DNA of 64,000 bases from an uncultured Clostridia bacterium (GCA_949286725.1 CASECZ010000002.1:1-64000), one strand, 5' to 3'; counted from the stretch's first letter, positions 32,701-39,137 are shown. Program-made: numbers and translations. The notes: generated by a model from the sequence alone, not told the origin.

Positions 32701-33173
32701 TGCGCGTCCGTGTACCATCCGCCAAACGAATATCCTTCTCTGCTCGGATCCGACGGAGCGGATATCTCTTCGCCGAAATCGTAGGTCTCGAGCGGGACTA
32801 TCGGATATCCTCCGTCTGCGTCGAACTGTGCGTAAACGTGGCGCGGAATCCATTTCGCGTACAAGACGATGTCCGCCGTAACGAGAGAAGAAAAATCGTA
32901 TTCGTTCCCCGCCGTGCAGGCGGCATCGGTATACCACGCGTCGAAATCGGCATCCGCCTTGGTGGGGTTAGACGGCTGTGTTGCCGTTTTGCCGCTCTCT
33001 ATGCGTTGCGAATCGACGGGAGAGCCTCCTTGGGAATCGAACGTGACAGTATAATACGTTGCATCGGAATCGCCTTGCTGTTTTTCCGTATTATTGTTGC
33101 AAGCCACAAATATGCCCAGAACCAAGGAAACAAAGCAAACAAGAACAATTGCCAGAAAAAGTCTTCTTTTCAT
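26790..33173 (-). CDS. Giant BspA-like leucine-rich-repeat lipoprotein
   Basis: 2127 residues. A signal peptide (1-24) ends in FVAC (Cys25). Residues about 40-520 hold InlB B-repeat modules, seen as YTVTFDSQGG, GYSFGGWYTD, GYTFDGWFW and YNFLGWYLD. From about 550 to the end runs a long series of BspA/LRR_5-type repeats of 22-24 residues (pattern I-x-x-x-A-F-x-x-C-x-x-L-x-x-v-x-L-P), for example LPDEIEEIGFDAFKNCPSL. No catalytic motif and no sortase or membrane anchor at the C-terminus were seen, so attachment is by the lipid. Its likely role is binding host or microbial surfaces. AAGGAAGGG precedes the ATG. Codon use looks less C/G-biased than in neighbouring genes, so recent transfer is possible. 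Expressed from a promoter about 200 bp upstream. Confidence 0.92.
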   Translation of the reverse strand: MKRRLFLAIVLVCFVSLVLGIFVACNNNTEKQQGDSDATYYTVTFDSQGGSPVDSQRIESGKTATQPSNPTKADADFDAWYTDAACTAGNEYDFSSLVTADIVLYAKWIPRHVYAQFDADGGYPIVPLETYDFGEEISAPSDPSREGYSFGGWYTDAQLTNEARFPYKLEANTNFYAKWTAEGQTTVRYLLAEPYGSSLPVNYGGEVMQSTTVNKGSLLEQPDNPPDITYLDADSIRHTLKFAFWNAQYSYNLENQGINSYHEAVLFPVDVKERDELTLYAVYIEVAADDTYASLTVHPGNGAGNTVMYGIMGQSVGVALTTRMDFPFCSVGYNQPYREGYICTGYYKSADFSAENIYEVPFVLTSESNHVYLRWEKQPDTTVVFKKGFNNEILSQQSVEYNGKIVRPENAFVAGYTFDGWFWRTITSVDDYRWNFDFSTNISATRELTPKWVKSAKVVTYEVNGGTPIQPLSHSEGRVLYEFPVAQRYDEEGNTYNFLGWYLDADCTVPVEIPYTLQSDVTFYAKWSNAIDYDNFVFTYYPANDCYSVSVNPAVMSTITSAYLPTMYAGKEVRRIEASGFENCFELESIYLNDNIKRIGNNAFANCSSLVKVELPDEIEEIGFDAFKNCPSLGEVNCPSSLVYAYSNIFSDAPLMKAQLEEIEGLYYWGNVLLGTAESLENYYVSTDNEEITAVNIKQGTETVVFGALRALARVESIVFPEGVEYINSCVLPLDNGVLKSVSYPSTVKIIKIINFGYDNNDYYDFPLTLENITVAADNADYRVENGCLVEIDTATLLGALKTATAVPEGVRIIAQNSMRGNVNATVTIPSSTTTIMASAFYGGAMTSMVIPDNVGALAENAFGNCENMVSLSLGKKVNLLTSAFFADMDDLAALSCSDENPNMFSQTNVLYNKVDNEVIAVARYMEGELRILDGTTAVSSKMFGGARLSFPNVTSVVIPDSVVDGGSLGYELISNNVFGSKLSHIEIGAGVPASEFRALCTLSGVTDVVISPDNPNVVMSNGLVLSADGATIVGNLSGVEEVIIPDSVTSVLEDLYWGGTVLSLPNATSLHIGSGMTRDEVTKTLLGISYGMDFISGTTEVLACVTVSDGNPYLSARDGLLYSKDYSELIYVPEKLNVENLVLPAQITALDTPIGQLSRYVKFVNGTKWEYKYMLDASVGYLSVEEGSQLQRIGNEVLRSTEGSVQGAHFDIGVLDLSNATQLVSLGDYAIAYQTHLSEVILPDSVRTIGTEAFVFDTALTTLNMPANIVSIGTNAFTGTLLLDDKDNLIIDGVLYVAEVSEEGETYVVPDNVTRIFKSAITWPRTNSVIIPDTVQVVDSQAIVATNYLIVYCELDKRPDGYAEDMCEGEAIVIYGYPDNSVGEDGKIYISENGALYCYDSETLTVTIEDVNNALPETFEPSATYELNGKTYSLVTINNRNLINDANSKLSTVVVPEGVTSIGAKAFSRYTMLSSVILPSTLKTIGDEAFAYSGEIQNIDIPSSVESVGVDAFRSSGVQSVTWKSAAEIPERCFMGSKLANITVTGNIERINGNAFANCQLTEITLPESLAEIAGDAFSSSLQRIVFKGGNNLAIPADMFGGSSSQQSALTYVELGEGIVSIGEAAFKYCTSLTGKLVLPDSLETIGDEAFAYTGITAIDFGTDITNIGAAAFMNCSSMEGDLVMPDMLETIGDKAFIQTGYASVQFGAALKTIGNSAFKNVPLSKGADFSACAELTSIGNYAFGYSELVSVTLPDSLNTLGEYAFYGCAALTDVEFGTGLQTIGNYAFRNCTALEKTVYKGTALQTIQKGAFYDCTSLVSTEPDYVTGSGATTIYELPEGLQYIGSAAFYNAGITEVTIPSTVEKMVYLPFWNCTSLTKVNYNASNALHLNKNEDNNYSNTPFYKCTEISNVVIGSTVETLPSYLFYNMTKLKEISLPTEGNLLIGNYAFRGCIALEEIRLTDAVTGLSTGAFYGCSTLENVYISASVTLIAQYAFSGTKAFTTVDQVQYIGEWAIDVEDGATEVVLREGTVGIAEYAFAESDVESIEIGEGVKHINKFAFWKAPLTTVTLPSSLETVGTGIFYGCAQLVTINVPFAEGELPEGWNDSWNNKCSATIVYKQQISM

Positions 33174-33375
33174 AATACCCTTCCTTTACACCGATTGCCT
33201 GCGGCAACCTTTGTTGTGATACGGCACCACGACAAATGAAAGTAAAAATGCGCCATATTGGGCGACGCTTTCGCATTCGCACCGCCCGCTCGTCGCATGC
33301 GGGGTTTCCGACGTAAAAAATAAATCAAAACATAAAACCGTTGGGTATGTCGAAAAGAATCAACCGCATGTAGCA
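33174..33375 (-). other. Long 5' leader of the LRR gene
   Basis: About 200 nt separate the predicted transcription start (near 33374) from the ATG. No open frame of useful length and no riboswitch core I recognise. A GTTGCCGCAGGCAAT stem-loop lies near the SD. The interval 33410-33492 beyond the promoter holds only the hairpin GACGCACG/CGTGCGTC (33429-33450), a possible weak terminator of the collagen-like gene. Confidence 0.4.
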
Positions 33376-33380
33376 AAGTC

Positions 33381-33409
33381 AGTATAACATCTAAATCAAA
33401 AAAAAACAA
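33381..33409 (-). promoter_or_regulatory. Promoter of the LRR lipoprotein gene
   Basis: Minus strand TTGTTT (33404-33409), 17 bp including a T-tract, TATACT (33381-33386). Confidence 0.55.
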
Positions 33410-33492
33410 TAGCGATGATTTTGCGCGCGACGCACGCCCATGCGTGCGTCCTTGAATCTGTTTGCGCAGACACCGATCCGCGCCCGTCGCGC

Positions 33493-34524
33493 TTACCGTT
33501 GGTCGCTGACGTTGGCGGAGGAGTTGTATGCCGAAAGGGAGGCGACGGGGTCGTACGGCGCGCCGCTCGCCGTGCCCGCCAGCAGGGCTATATCCACGGC
33601 GTTGGCGGGCAACCCCCACGAATTGCCCGAAAACAATATGTCCGCTCCGTCGACGACGTATCCGCGTGTGTTATAAACCGTGTTGAACATCGCAGTACCC
33701 TGCGAGGACGGATTAAAATACGCTGCCTGCCGCAGAGAATAAATCTCGTTGTTGCGCATCGTAAAGTTCTGCACTCCGCCCTGTGTCACCACTCCCCTGT
33801 TGACGACCCACCCCGACGAATCGCCTCCCTGCGCGGGGCCGTAAATGACGTTGTCGGCAATCAATACGCCGTTGGCGCCAATCTGTATGAACTCCACGGG
33901 ATACGGCACGTCGCTGGTGAACGTCAATCCCCTGACGGTAGTGTTCGCGCCCGTCACGAGAAAGGGCACGACCTGCGCCTGCAAAACCATTTTCGCGCCC
34001 TGCTGCCCTTCGATTACGACGCCTTCCTTGTTCAGGTTCAACTGCGTGTCAACGGGATAGTCGCCCGACATAACCGTGATTCTGCCGTCGGGAGCAACCT
34101 CGGCATATGCCTCGGCAAGAGTGCCGAACGGTTTTGCCTGCGTTCCGTCGCCGTCCGTGCTTCCCGCCTTGACGTAAAGCGAATAGGGATTGGGCGTCAG
34201 CGCACCGTCCGCACCCGTGGCACCCGTGGCGCCCGTCGCGCCCGTGGCACCCGTTATTCCCGTGGCACCTGTCGCGCCCGTGGGTCCCGTCGCGCCCGTG
34301 GGTCCCGTCGCGCCCGTGGGTCCCGTCGCGCCCGTGGGTCCCGTCGCACCCGTGGGTCCCGTTTCGCCTCTCATTCCGCGCGGACCCGTAGGTCCTGTTA
34401 TGCCGCCGACCGATATCGCCGTGCCCGAATTTGACCCGCAGGGATAACACCGCCCGCAACAGTCGGGCTTTCCGTCGAAATCGCCGTGACGGAAAGGGGC
34501 GTCGCAAAAACCTTTTTTGTCCAT
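33493..34524 (-). CDS. Collagen-like surface protein with beta-helix domain
   Basis: 343 residues. The start is ATG 34524, seven bases after GGAG; an in-frame extension to 34617 has no SD. Residues 1-40 are Cys-rich ([19 protein letters not shown]) with no signal peptide. Residues about 50-115 are Gly-X-Thr/Pro triplets ([13 protein letters not shown] type), predicted to form a collagen-like triple helix. Residues about 125-340 start with [12 protein letters not shown] and resemble pectate-lyase-like parallel beta-helix proteins, with [16 protein letters not shown] and VLIADNVIY rungs, but without obvious catalytic residues. Such collagen-like stalks without signal peptides occur in exosporium/spore-surface proteins of the BclA type. 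That role is inferred, not shown. The -10 TATAAT at 34550-34555 lacks a good -35. Confidence 0.8.
   Translation of the reverse strand: MDKKGFCDAPFRHGDFDGKPDCCGRCYPCGSNSGTAISVGGITGPTGPRGMRGETGPTGATGPTGATGPTGATGPTGATGPTGATGATGITGATGATGATGATGADGALTPNPYSLYVKAGSTDGDGTQAKPFGTLAEAYAEVAPDGRITVMSGDYPVDTQLNLNKEGVVIEGQQGAKMVLQAQVVPFLVTGANTTVRGLTFTSDVPYPVEFIQIGANGVLIADNVIYGPAQGGDSSGWVVNRGVVTQGGVQNFTMRNNEIYSLRQAAYFNPSSQGTAMFNTVYNTRGYVVDGADILFSGNSWGLPANAVDIALLAGTASGAPYDPVASLSAYNSSANVSDQR
34273..34362. repeat. Five tandem 18-bp units in the collagen-like gene
   Basis: CGCGCCCGTGGGTCCCGT repeats at 34273, 34291, 34309, 34327 and 34345 (last copy with one change). Each unit encodes two Gly-X-Y triplets on the minus strand. 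Less regular 9-bp units extend on both sides (about 34205-34390). Such tracts commonly vary in copy number by slippage. Confidence 0.92.
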
Positions 34525-34610
34525 AACGTTTCTCCGAAAACTTCCGCTAATTATAAATATGTAAGGTTTGCGACGTCGGGTGAGAAATGCCGACGTCACC
34601 GTTTTGATAC

Positions 34611-34639
34611 TTGTCAACCACCGACAAAAATCTTATAAT
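34611..34639 (+). promoter_or_regulatory. Promoter of the GH18 gene with +1 next to the ATG
   Basis: TTGTCA (34611-34616), 17 bp, TATAAT (34634-34639). Predicted +1 near 34646, 3 nt before the ATG at 34649. No SD. Confidence 0.8.
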
Positions 34640-34648
34640 ACTGACGGG

Positions 34649-36028
34649 ATGAAAAAGGCAGTTCGCTTTCTTGCTTTCGTTTTCGTTATGGTTTTTTCGC
34701 TGACGTTGTGCGCGTGTTCTCGGGCCGTGCCTGACGTTATTTCATCGCGCTACGAAAATCTGGCGGCAGGCGGCAGACTGGAAAACAGTTCGGGAAAGGC
34801 AGGCGACAGCGCGGTTTTCCGCTTCCCGTCGAAAACGAAAATCAACGCCGTGGTACTCAAAGAAATCGGCAACTCCGTGACGTCGTTCAGAATATACGCC
34901 GACGACGGGGAAACCCCGTTTTACGGCAACGATTATATCGGCGATTACCGTTACTGCGCATTTGCGACAAAGGAAGTTTCATCGCTCAGAATCGAGGTGA
35001 CCGGTTCGGATGCCGAGTGGGAGCTGCATTCGCTCGAAGCGTATTGCGTCGACAACGGCGCGGACGATTTCGAAGTGGTGAGTTACATCAACGCAGACAC
35101 CGCGTACACTCTCTCTTCCGAGTATGCCGCAACAGCGGCGTTCGTCACTCAGTTCAACGTTTTCGGCGGCACGTATTTCGACGCGCAAGGCAAGGTGCAT
35201 TTCGCCGATTTCGAGGTTAACGGCGTCAAAATCGACGGTGAAGTCCTGTTTGAGCAAGCCATAAACAATATACGCATCCTCAACCCCGATGCGGAAATCG
35301 TGTTTACCCTGCTCGGCAACCGCGACTTCGGCGACGGTATGAACATCCGCGAACGCCACAATTCCGCAATGGGACTTTTCGGTGAAACTCTAACCTCAAA
35401 CATACTTTCCGTCATATCCGAATTCGACCTCGACGGCGTTTCGTTCGACTACGAATACCCCGAAACGGAAGAGGATTTCGGCACGTTTGCGAATTATCTT
35501 ACACGGCTGGACAACGCTTTGGGCGACAAGTTGCTTACCGCTGCGGTTGCGGACTGGTGCATAGGCGACAACGGGTTTTCCATAGACAACCTGCGCCCTC
35601 TCGACGAGCTGGAAATTATGGCATACGACCTCTTTGACGAAAGGGGCAATCACGCCACGTTCCTTTCCGTGTATTCGGTTGTACAGAGCCTCGCAGGAAA
35701 AGGCGTGGATTTTTGCAAGGTTCGTCTCGGTCTTCCTTTCTACTCCCGCCCGATAAACGGCGACACATATTGGGGGCTTTACCGCGACGTTGCCGAGCGT
35801 CTTGCGCCTTACGAAAACGCCGTGTACGAAAGTTATGTCAATGCAGACGGACAATTCGTGTCTTCCGTGCTCAACTACTACAACGGCAGACAAATGATTT
35901 ACGACAAAACGCGGTATGCGCTCGACGCGGGACTGGGCGGCGTAATGGTGTGGCATTTCGGTTGCGACAGTCCGGACCCCGAACTCTCGCTGTTCGCGCA
36001 AATCGGCGCGGCGCTCGACGGCAGATAA
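34649..36028 (+). CDS. Secreted GH18-family lipoprotein with discoidin-like N-terminal domain
   Basis: 459 residues from ATG 34649; an in-frame extension to 34568 runs through the promoter. A signal peptide ends in the lipobox SLTLCAC (Cys23 or Cys25). Residues about 30-150 resemble an F5/8-type C carbohydrate-binding domain (NAVVLKEIGNSVTSFRIYADD). The GH18 barrel follows, with the catalytic strand LDGVSFDYEYP: Asp262, Asp267 and Glu269 are present, while the first of the two inner aspartates is Ser265. Glu269 is the predicted acid. GH18 enzymes cleave chitin or N-glycan cores, and some members are non-catalytic lectins. The retained Asp-x-Glu suggests activity. No SD; the transcript is predicted to be leaderless or nearly so. 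Confidence 0.85.
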   Translation: MKKAVRFLAFVFVMVFSLTLCACSRAVPDVISSRYENLAAGGRLENSSGKAGDSAVFRFPSKTKINAVVLKEIGNSVTSFRIYADDGETPFYGNDYIGDYRYCAFATKEVSSLRIEVTGSDAEWELHSLEAYCVDNGADDFEVVSYINADTAYTLSSEYAATAAFVTQFNVFGGTYFDAQGKVHFADFEVNGVKIDGEVLFEQAINNIRILNPDAEIVFTLLGNRDFGDGMNIRERHNSAMGLFGETLTSNILSVISEFDLDGVSFDYEYPETEEDFGTFANYLTRLDNALGDKLLTAAVADWCIGDNGFSIDNLRPLDELEIMAYDLFDERGNHATFLSVYSVVQSLAGKGVDFCKVRLGLPFYSRPINGDTYWGLYRDVAERLAPYENAVYESYVNADGQFVSSVLNYYNGRQMIYDKTRYALDAGLGGVMVWHFGCDSPDPELSLFAQIGAALDGR

Positions 36029-36050
36029 TCGGCAGAGAACGCTTTTCGTG

Positions 36051-36078
36051 TTGTCAACCGCCGTCGCCGTGCTATAAT
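36051..36078 (+). promoter_or_regulatory. Promoter of the YbaK-type gene
   Basis: TTGTCA (36051-36056), 16 bp, TGCTATAAT (extended -10; TATAAT 36073-36078). The in-frame ATG 36077 lies in the -10 and is excluded; predicted +1 near 36085. Confidence 0.8.
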
Positions 36079-36109
36079 GAATAAAATCGGATTTTCAAGT
36101 CGGAACGAT

Positions 36110-36583
36110 ATGTCAATCGAAAAAGTAAAAACCTATTTCCGCGCTTTCGGAATGGAAAGCCGCATAATCGAATTTCCCACTTCAAGCGCAACGGTGGAAC
36201 TCGCCGCCGAAGCGTTGCACTGCGAGCCCTGTCGCATTGCAAAAACACTGTCGTTTATGCTCGACGGACGCCCGATACTCATAGTCGCCGCGGGTGACGC
36301 CAAGGTCGACAACCAAAAGTACAAGGCACACTTCGGCGCAAAAGCCAGAATGTTGTCGCACGACGAAGTTGAAACGCTTATCGGTCACGCCGTGGGCGGC
36401 GTGTGCCCGTTTGCAGTCAACGACGGAGTGACGGTATACCTCGACGTATCGCTGAAAAGGTTCGACACCGTGTTTCCCGCCTGCGGAAGCGGCAACAGCG
36501 CAATCGAACTCACCGTCCCCGAACTGGAACGCTGCTCCGCTTATTCCGACTGGATAGACGTCTGCAAACTTCCGACCGACTGA
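36110..36583 (+). CDS. YbaK/ProX-type aminoacyl-tRNA deacylase
   Basis: 157 residues from ATG 36110, which follows a weak CGGAA. The YbaK fold is visible through EALHCEPCRIAKTLSFML near residue 50, with the Lys of IAKTL at the family's catalytic position, then ILIVAAGDAKVDNQKY, GGVCPFAV near 100 and the GSGNSAIELTVPEL block near 140 that closes the pocket. The family removes wrong amino acids (for example Cys or Ala from tRNA-Pro), a proofreading activity in the cytoplasm. Which misacylated tRNA this one acts on is not clear from sequence. It is a single-gene unit between GH18 and the tRNA genes. Confidence 0.88.
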   Translation: MSIEKVKTYFRAFGMESRIIEFPTSSATVELAAEALHCEPCRIAKTLSFMLDGRPILIVAAGDAKVDNQKYKAHFGAKARMLSHDEVETLIGHAVGGVCPFAVNDGVTVYLDVSLKRFDTVFPACGSGNSAIELTVPELERCSAYSDWIDVCKLPTD

Positions 36584-36788
36584 ACCGTCGCACCGTTTCG
36601 AGTATTCGCCGCGGGGGTTTTCCCGTTTGCGAGCATTTTTTCTCAATCGTACAACGCGTCGGAATTTTCTGCGCAAAATGTCCGTTCCGCTTTTTCAACA
36701 TCGTTGAACACGCGGGCAAAAGTAAAAAGCGGCGCGACGGTCGCTTTGCAAAGAACGTAAGGTGCGTTGCCGTTTCCGATACATACGA

Positions 36789-36819
36789 AAAACCGTCCGA
36801 AAGTTTCGGACGGTTTTTT
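36789..36819. terminator. Bidirectional terminator between ybaK-like gene and tRNA genes
   Basis: AACCGTCCGAAA-G-TTTCGGACGGTT flanked by AAAA on the left and TTTTT on the right, so T-runs follow it on both strands. It lies just past the 3' end of tRNA-Ile. The 205 bp from 36584 to 36788 hold nothing else I can support. Confidence 0.85.
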
Positions 36820-36820
36820 C

Positions 36821-36897
36821 TGGTGGGGTTGAATAGACTCGAACTATCGACCTCGCGCTTATCAGGCGCGTGCTCTAACCAACTGAGCTACAACCCC
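36821..36897 (-). tRNA. tRNA-Ile (GAT anticodon)
   Basis: 77 nt on the minus strand. Acceptor GGGGTTG pairs with CAACCCC, followed by A and an encoded CCA. The D-arm is AGCTCAGTTGGTTAGAGC, the anticodon loop CTGATAA gives GAT, and the T-arm carries GTTCGAGTC. It is 22 bp downstream of tRNA-Ala in the same transcript. Confidence 0.96.
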
Positions 36898-36919
36898 TTT
36901 TTTGTGTCCCTTGCGGGTG

Positions 36920-36995
36920 TGGTGGAGATGCACGGATTCGAACCGAGGACCTCTTGAATGCAAATCAAGCGCTCTACCAACTGAGCTACACCCCC
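36920..36995 (-). tRNA. tRNA-Ala (TGC anticodon)
   Basis: 76 nt on the minus strand. Acceptor GGGGGTG pairs with CATCTCC (two G-T pairs), followed by A and an encoded CCA. The anticodon stem-loop CTTGA-TTTGCAT-TCAAG gives TGC, and the T-arm GGTTCGAATCC is canonical. Ala(TGC) and Ile(GAT) are the pair usually found in rRNA spacers, but no rRNA is present here. Confidence 0.96.
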
Positions 36996-37011
36996 AAGTG
37001 AATGCTAAAAA

Positions 37012-37040
37012 ATAATAGCATTGACGCAATTTTTTGTCAA
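37012..37040 (-). promoter_or_regulatory. Promoter of the tRNA-Ala/tRNA-Ile unit
   Basis: Minus strand TTGACA (37035-37040), 17 bp, TGCTATTAT (TATTAT at 37012-37017, extended -10). A consensus -35, as expected for a stable RNA promoter. Predicted +1 near 37005, 10 nt before tRNA-Ala. Confidence 0.85.
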
Positions 37041-37156
37041 ACGTTTTTCGCAATTTGAAAAATCTGTCCGCCAATATTGCGCCGACGGTGCGCGCAAAAT
37101 GTCCGAATCGGGCGTCAGTGCGACGTTTTCATAATCGGGTGGCTGCAATTTGGATA

Positions 37157-37185
37157 TTGCCTTCCGCAAGTATTTGTTATATAAT
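37157..37185 (+). promoter_or_regulatory. Promoter of the rubrerythrin gene
   Basis: TTGCCT (37157-37162), 17 bp, TATAAT (37180-37185). The leader ends with CGGAGG (37202-37207), 9 bases before ATG 37217. Confidence 0.8.
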
Positions 37186-37216
37186 TTGAAAAAACAACCC
37201 TCGGAGGTTATTATTT

Positions 37217-37741
37217 ATGGAACTCAAAGGAAGCAAAACCGAAAAGAATCTGATGGCAGCTTTCGCCGGCGAGAGTCAAGCACGCAATAAATACACCTAC
37301 TACGCAAGCAAAGCCAAGAAAGACGGTTACGAACAAATCGCCGCGCTGTTCACCGAAACCGCCGACAACGAGAAAGAGCACGCCAAACTGTGGTTCAAGG
37401 AATTCCACGGCATCGGCGACACTCTCGAAAACCTCATCGACGCCGCCGCGGGCGAGCATGCCGAGTGGACGGATATGTACAACTGGATGGCGGACGAAGC
37501 CGACGAAGAAGGTTTCCATACAATCGCGGCGAAAATGCGCGGCGTGGCGGCAATCGAAAAGGAACACGAGGAAAGATATCTGCGTCTTGCACAGGCCATC
37601 AAAGAAGGCAAGGTCTTCAAAGAGGACGGCATAGTGGCGTGGAAGTGCCGCAACTGCGGACACATTCATTTCGGCAAAGAAGCCCCCGTCGTGTGCCCCG
37701 TCTGCGCACACCCGCAAGCCTATTTCGAAGTCAGAAAGTAA
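37217..37741 (+). CDS. rbr: Rubrerythrin
   Basis: 174 residues. The N-terminal ferritin-like four-helix domain (about 1-135) carries the diiron ligands in GESQARNKYTYYA near residue 17, ETADNEKEHAKLW near 50 and EKEHEERY near 116. The C-terminal rubredoxin-like domain has CRNCG near residue 142 and CPVCAHP near 159, the four-Cys iron site. Rubrerythrin reduces hydrogen peroxide in anaerobes. Good SD, own promoter and strong terminator: a monocistronic stress gene that fits the PFOR- and ferredoxin-based metabolism. Confidence 0.97.
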   Translation: MELKGSKTEKNLMAAFAGESQARNKYTYYASKAKKDGYEQIAALFTETADNEKEHAKLWFKEFHGIGDTLENLIDAAAGEHAEWTDMYNWMADEADEEGFHTIAAKMRGVAAIEKEHEERYLRLAQAIKEGKVFKEDGIVAWKCRNCGHIHFGKEAPVVCPVCAHPQAYFEVRK

Positions 37742-37762
37742 ACTACGAACTCAAACGAACCG

Positions 37763-37792
37763 AAAAAGCAGGGCGTCTGCCCTGCTTTTTTC
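37763..37792 (+). terminator. Terminator after rubrerythrin
   Basis: AAAAAGCAGGGC-GTCT-GCCCTGCTTTTTT. Confidence 0.92.
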
Positions 37793-37843
37793 TTTGTTTT
37801 TCCTTCGGTTTGCTTGTTTTCGACGGAAAATTCGCCGCCGACT

Positions 37844-37965
37844 GCGCATTTTATGCAATTTCGACAAAAATATACGGATTTATCGCCTATTATTTGATAT
37901 TTTGTGCATAATTATTCGTGAATATGCGATTTTATGCGCTGTTTCGCAATTTTATGCGATTTTGT
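37844..37965. repeat. Three imperfect copies of a GCRNTTTTATGC motif
   Basis: GCGCATTTTATGCAATTTCG (37844-37863), GCGATTTTATGCGCTGTTTC (37926-37945) and GCAATTTTATGCGATTTTG (37946-37964). They share the core GC(A/G)nTTTTATGC in an AT-rich gap between convergent genes. Function unknown. Confidence 0.5.
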
Positions 37966-38195
37966 CATTCGCAATCCTCGTCGTCGCTTTCGTCTGTCGG
38001 TCGAGCGGTGAGTTTCACGGTCTCGCCGTTCTCCTTTTTGACGTAAGTGTTTTCGAGTTGAGCGCGCAGGTTGCCTACGACGCTGTCGATATATTCCCTG
38101 CGAAGCTTTGCCTGTTCTGCCTTTTCTTCTTCGGTCAATCCTTCCGTTTTTGCTTTGCGCGCAAGTTCGTTTATACGTTCGATATCAATACTCAT
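37965..38195 (-). CDS. DUF896 (YnzC-like) small protein
   Basis: 76 residues from ATG 38195; the in-frame TTG at 38225 overlaps ung and has no homology support. The sequence ERINELARKAKTEGLTEEEKAEQ followed by LRREYIDSVVGNLRAQLENT matches the YnzC/DUF896 helix-turn-helix hairpin of Firmicutes, two charged helices in a small bundle. The C-terminal third is acidic (ESDDEDCE). Bacillus YnzC is linked to the SOS regulon by position; its job is unknown. It starts 17 bp after ung with no clear SD, so it is probably translated from the ung transcript. Confidence 0.85.
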   Translation of the reverse strand: MSIDIERINELARKAKTEGLTEEEKAEQAKLRREYIDSVVGNLRAQLENTYVKKENGETVKLTARPTDESDDEDCE

Positions 38196-38212
38196 AATAC
38201 ACAAAACGGCGT

Positions 38213-38875
38213 TTAAGTTCGCCAATCTATCGGGTCAAATCCGTGTTCTGTCAAAAACTTGTTTGTCTTGACGAAGTGCCCGCAACCGAAAAATCCGTTG
38301 TAAGCGGAGAGCGGCGACGGGTGCGCGCATTCCAGCACCAGGTGCTGCGGCGCGGTGACGAACGCCTTTTTGGCGCGGGCGTTGCCGCCCCAGAGCAGAA
38401 ATACAACGGGCTTTTCTCTGTCGTTCAGACGGCGTATGACGGCGTCCGTGACCTGCTCCCAGCCCATACCCTTGTGCGAGTTCGCCTGCCCTGCCCGTAC
38501 CGTAAGAACGGCGTTGAGCATAAGCACGCCTTGTTTTGCCCACGGCACGAGATAAGGCGAGGTGTTGTCGATGCCCGTTTCGCTTTTTATCTCCTTGAAG
38601 ATATTGACAAGCGACGGCGGGGTCTCCACGTCGGGCTTGACGGAAAAGCACAACCCGTGAGCCTGTCCCGGTCCGTGGTAGGGGTCCTGCCCGATAATCA
38701 CGGCTTTGACGTCCTCGTATGCCGTGTATCGCAGCGCGTTGAAAATGTCGTGCATATCGGGATAGACAGTGTAGTGGGAGTATTCGTATTTCAAAAACTC
38801 GCGCAGTTTTGCGTAGCCCTCCGACGCGAACACGTCCGCAAGCAATCCGTCCCAAGAATTTCCTATGTTTACCAT
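38213..38875 (-). CDS. ung: Uracil-DNA glycosylase, family 1
   Basis: 220 residues. The water-activating motif [18 protein letters not shown] lies near residue 62 and the second catalytic block [17 protein letters not shown] near 185, so both catalytic loops are intact. The enzyme excises uracil from DNA at the start of base-excision repair. The N-terminus ([16 protein letters not shown]) aligns with the usual family start. The promoter predicts transcription starting at the A of this ATG, and no SD exists, so the mRNA is predicted to be leaderless. The DUF896 gene follows by 17 bp. Confidence 0.97.
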   Translation of the reverse strand: MVNIGNSWDGLLADVFASEGYAKLREFLKYEYSHYTVYPDMHDIFNALRYTAYEDVKAVIIGQDPYHGPGQAHGLCFSVKPDVETPPSLVNIFKEIKSETGIDNTSPYLVPWAKQGVLMLNAVLTVRAGQANSHKGMGWEQVTDAVIRRLNDREKPVVFLLWGGNARAKKAFVTAPQHLVLECAHPSPLSAYNGFFGCGHFVKTNKFLTEHGFDPIDWRT

Positions 38876-38881
38876 ACCGAT

Positions 38882-38910
38882 ATTATAGCAACATTTTTCC
38901 TTGCGGGCAA
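38882..38910 (-). promoter_or_regulatory. Promoter of ung with +1 on the ATG
   Basis: Minus strand TTGCCC (38905-38910), 17 bp, TATAAT (38882-38887) with TGC extension. Seven bases on is 38875, the start codon. Confidence 0.8.
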
Positions 38911-38994
38911 GGTATAAAAGGCAAGCCTTTCCGCCATACTAACAGCAAAGGGCTTTCGCCCTTAATTCGGGGCGAACGCCCAAAAGGAGTGTAT

Positions 38995-39126
38995 ATGGAA
39001 AACACCAAATCCGGAGCAAACAGCAAAATGTCCGACGCGTGCGAGCGCAGCAACGCCAAAGCGAGCAAGCAGGCGAAGAATTCCGCCGAATCCAAGGGCG
39101 CGAAGAACTGCAAAAACTGCAAGTAA
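38995..39126 (+). CDS. 43-residue Lys/Ser/Cys-rich peptide of unknown function
   Basis: ATG 38995 follows AAAAGGAG by 5 bases. The peptide has no hydrophobic stretch, is rich in Lys, Ser, Ala and Asn, and ends in KNCKNCK, giving a CxxC pair at the C-terminus plus one more Cys near residue 16. A leader of about 70 nt holds two small hairpins, AAGGGC-TTTC-GCCCTT (38948-38963) and GGGCG-AA-CGCCC (38970-38980). A strong terminator follows. Similar short basic peptides with a terminal CxxC may exist in related genomes, but I cannot name a family. The SD, leader and terminator make it a real gene. Metal binding or nucleic-acid binding are guesses. Confidence 0.7.
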   Translation: MENTKSGANSKMSDACERSNAKASKQAKNSAESKGAKNCKNCK

Positions 39127-39137
39127 TCCAGGACAAG

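Noticed and set aside
33174..33375. Riboswitch in the LRR leader
   Set aside because: No match to the conserved core of c-di-GMP, SAM, TPP, cobalamin or lysine classes that I could recognise; leader length alone is not evidence.
34205..34390. Regular short repeats that could suggest a CRISPR array
   Set aside because: Units are 9-18 bp, contiguous without spacers, and encode Gly-X-Y triplets in a collagen-like protein.
36821..36995. rRNA operon around the tRNA-Ala/Ile pair
   Set aside because: These two tRNAs often sit in 16S-23S spacers, but flanking sequence contains only protein genes and a terminator.
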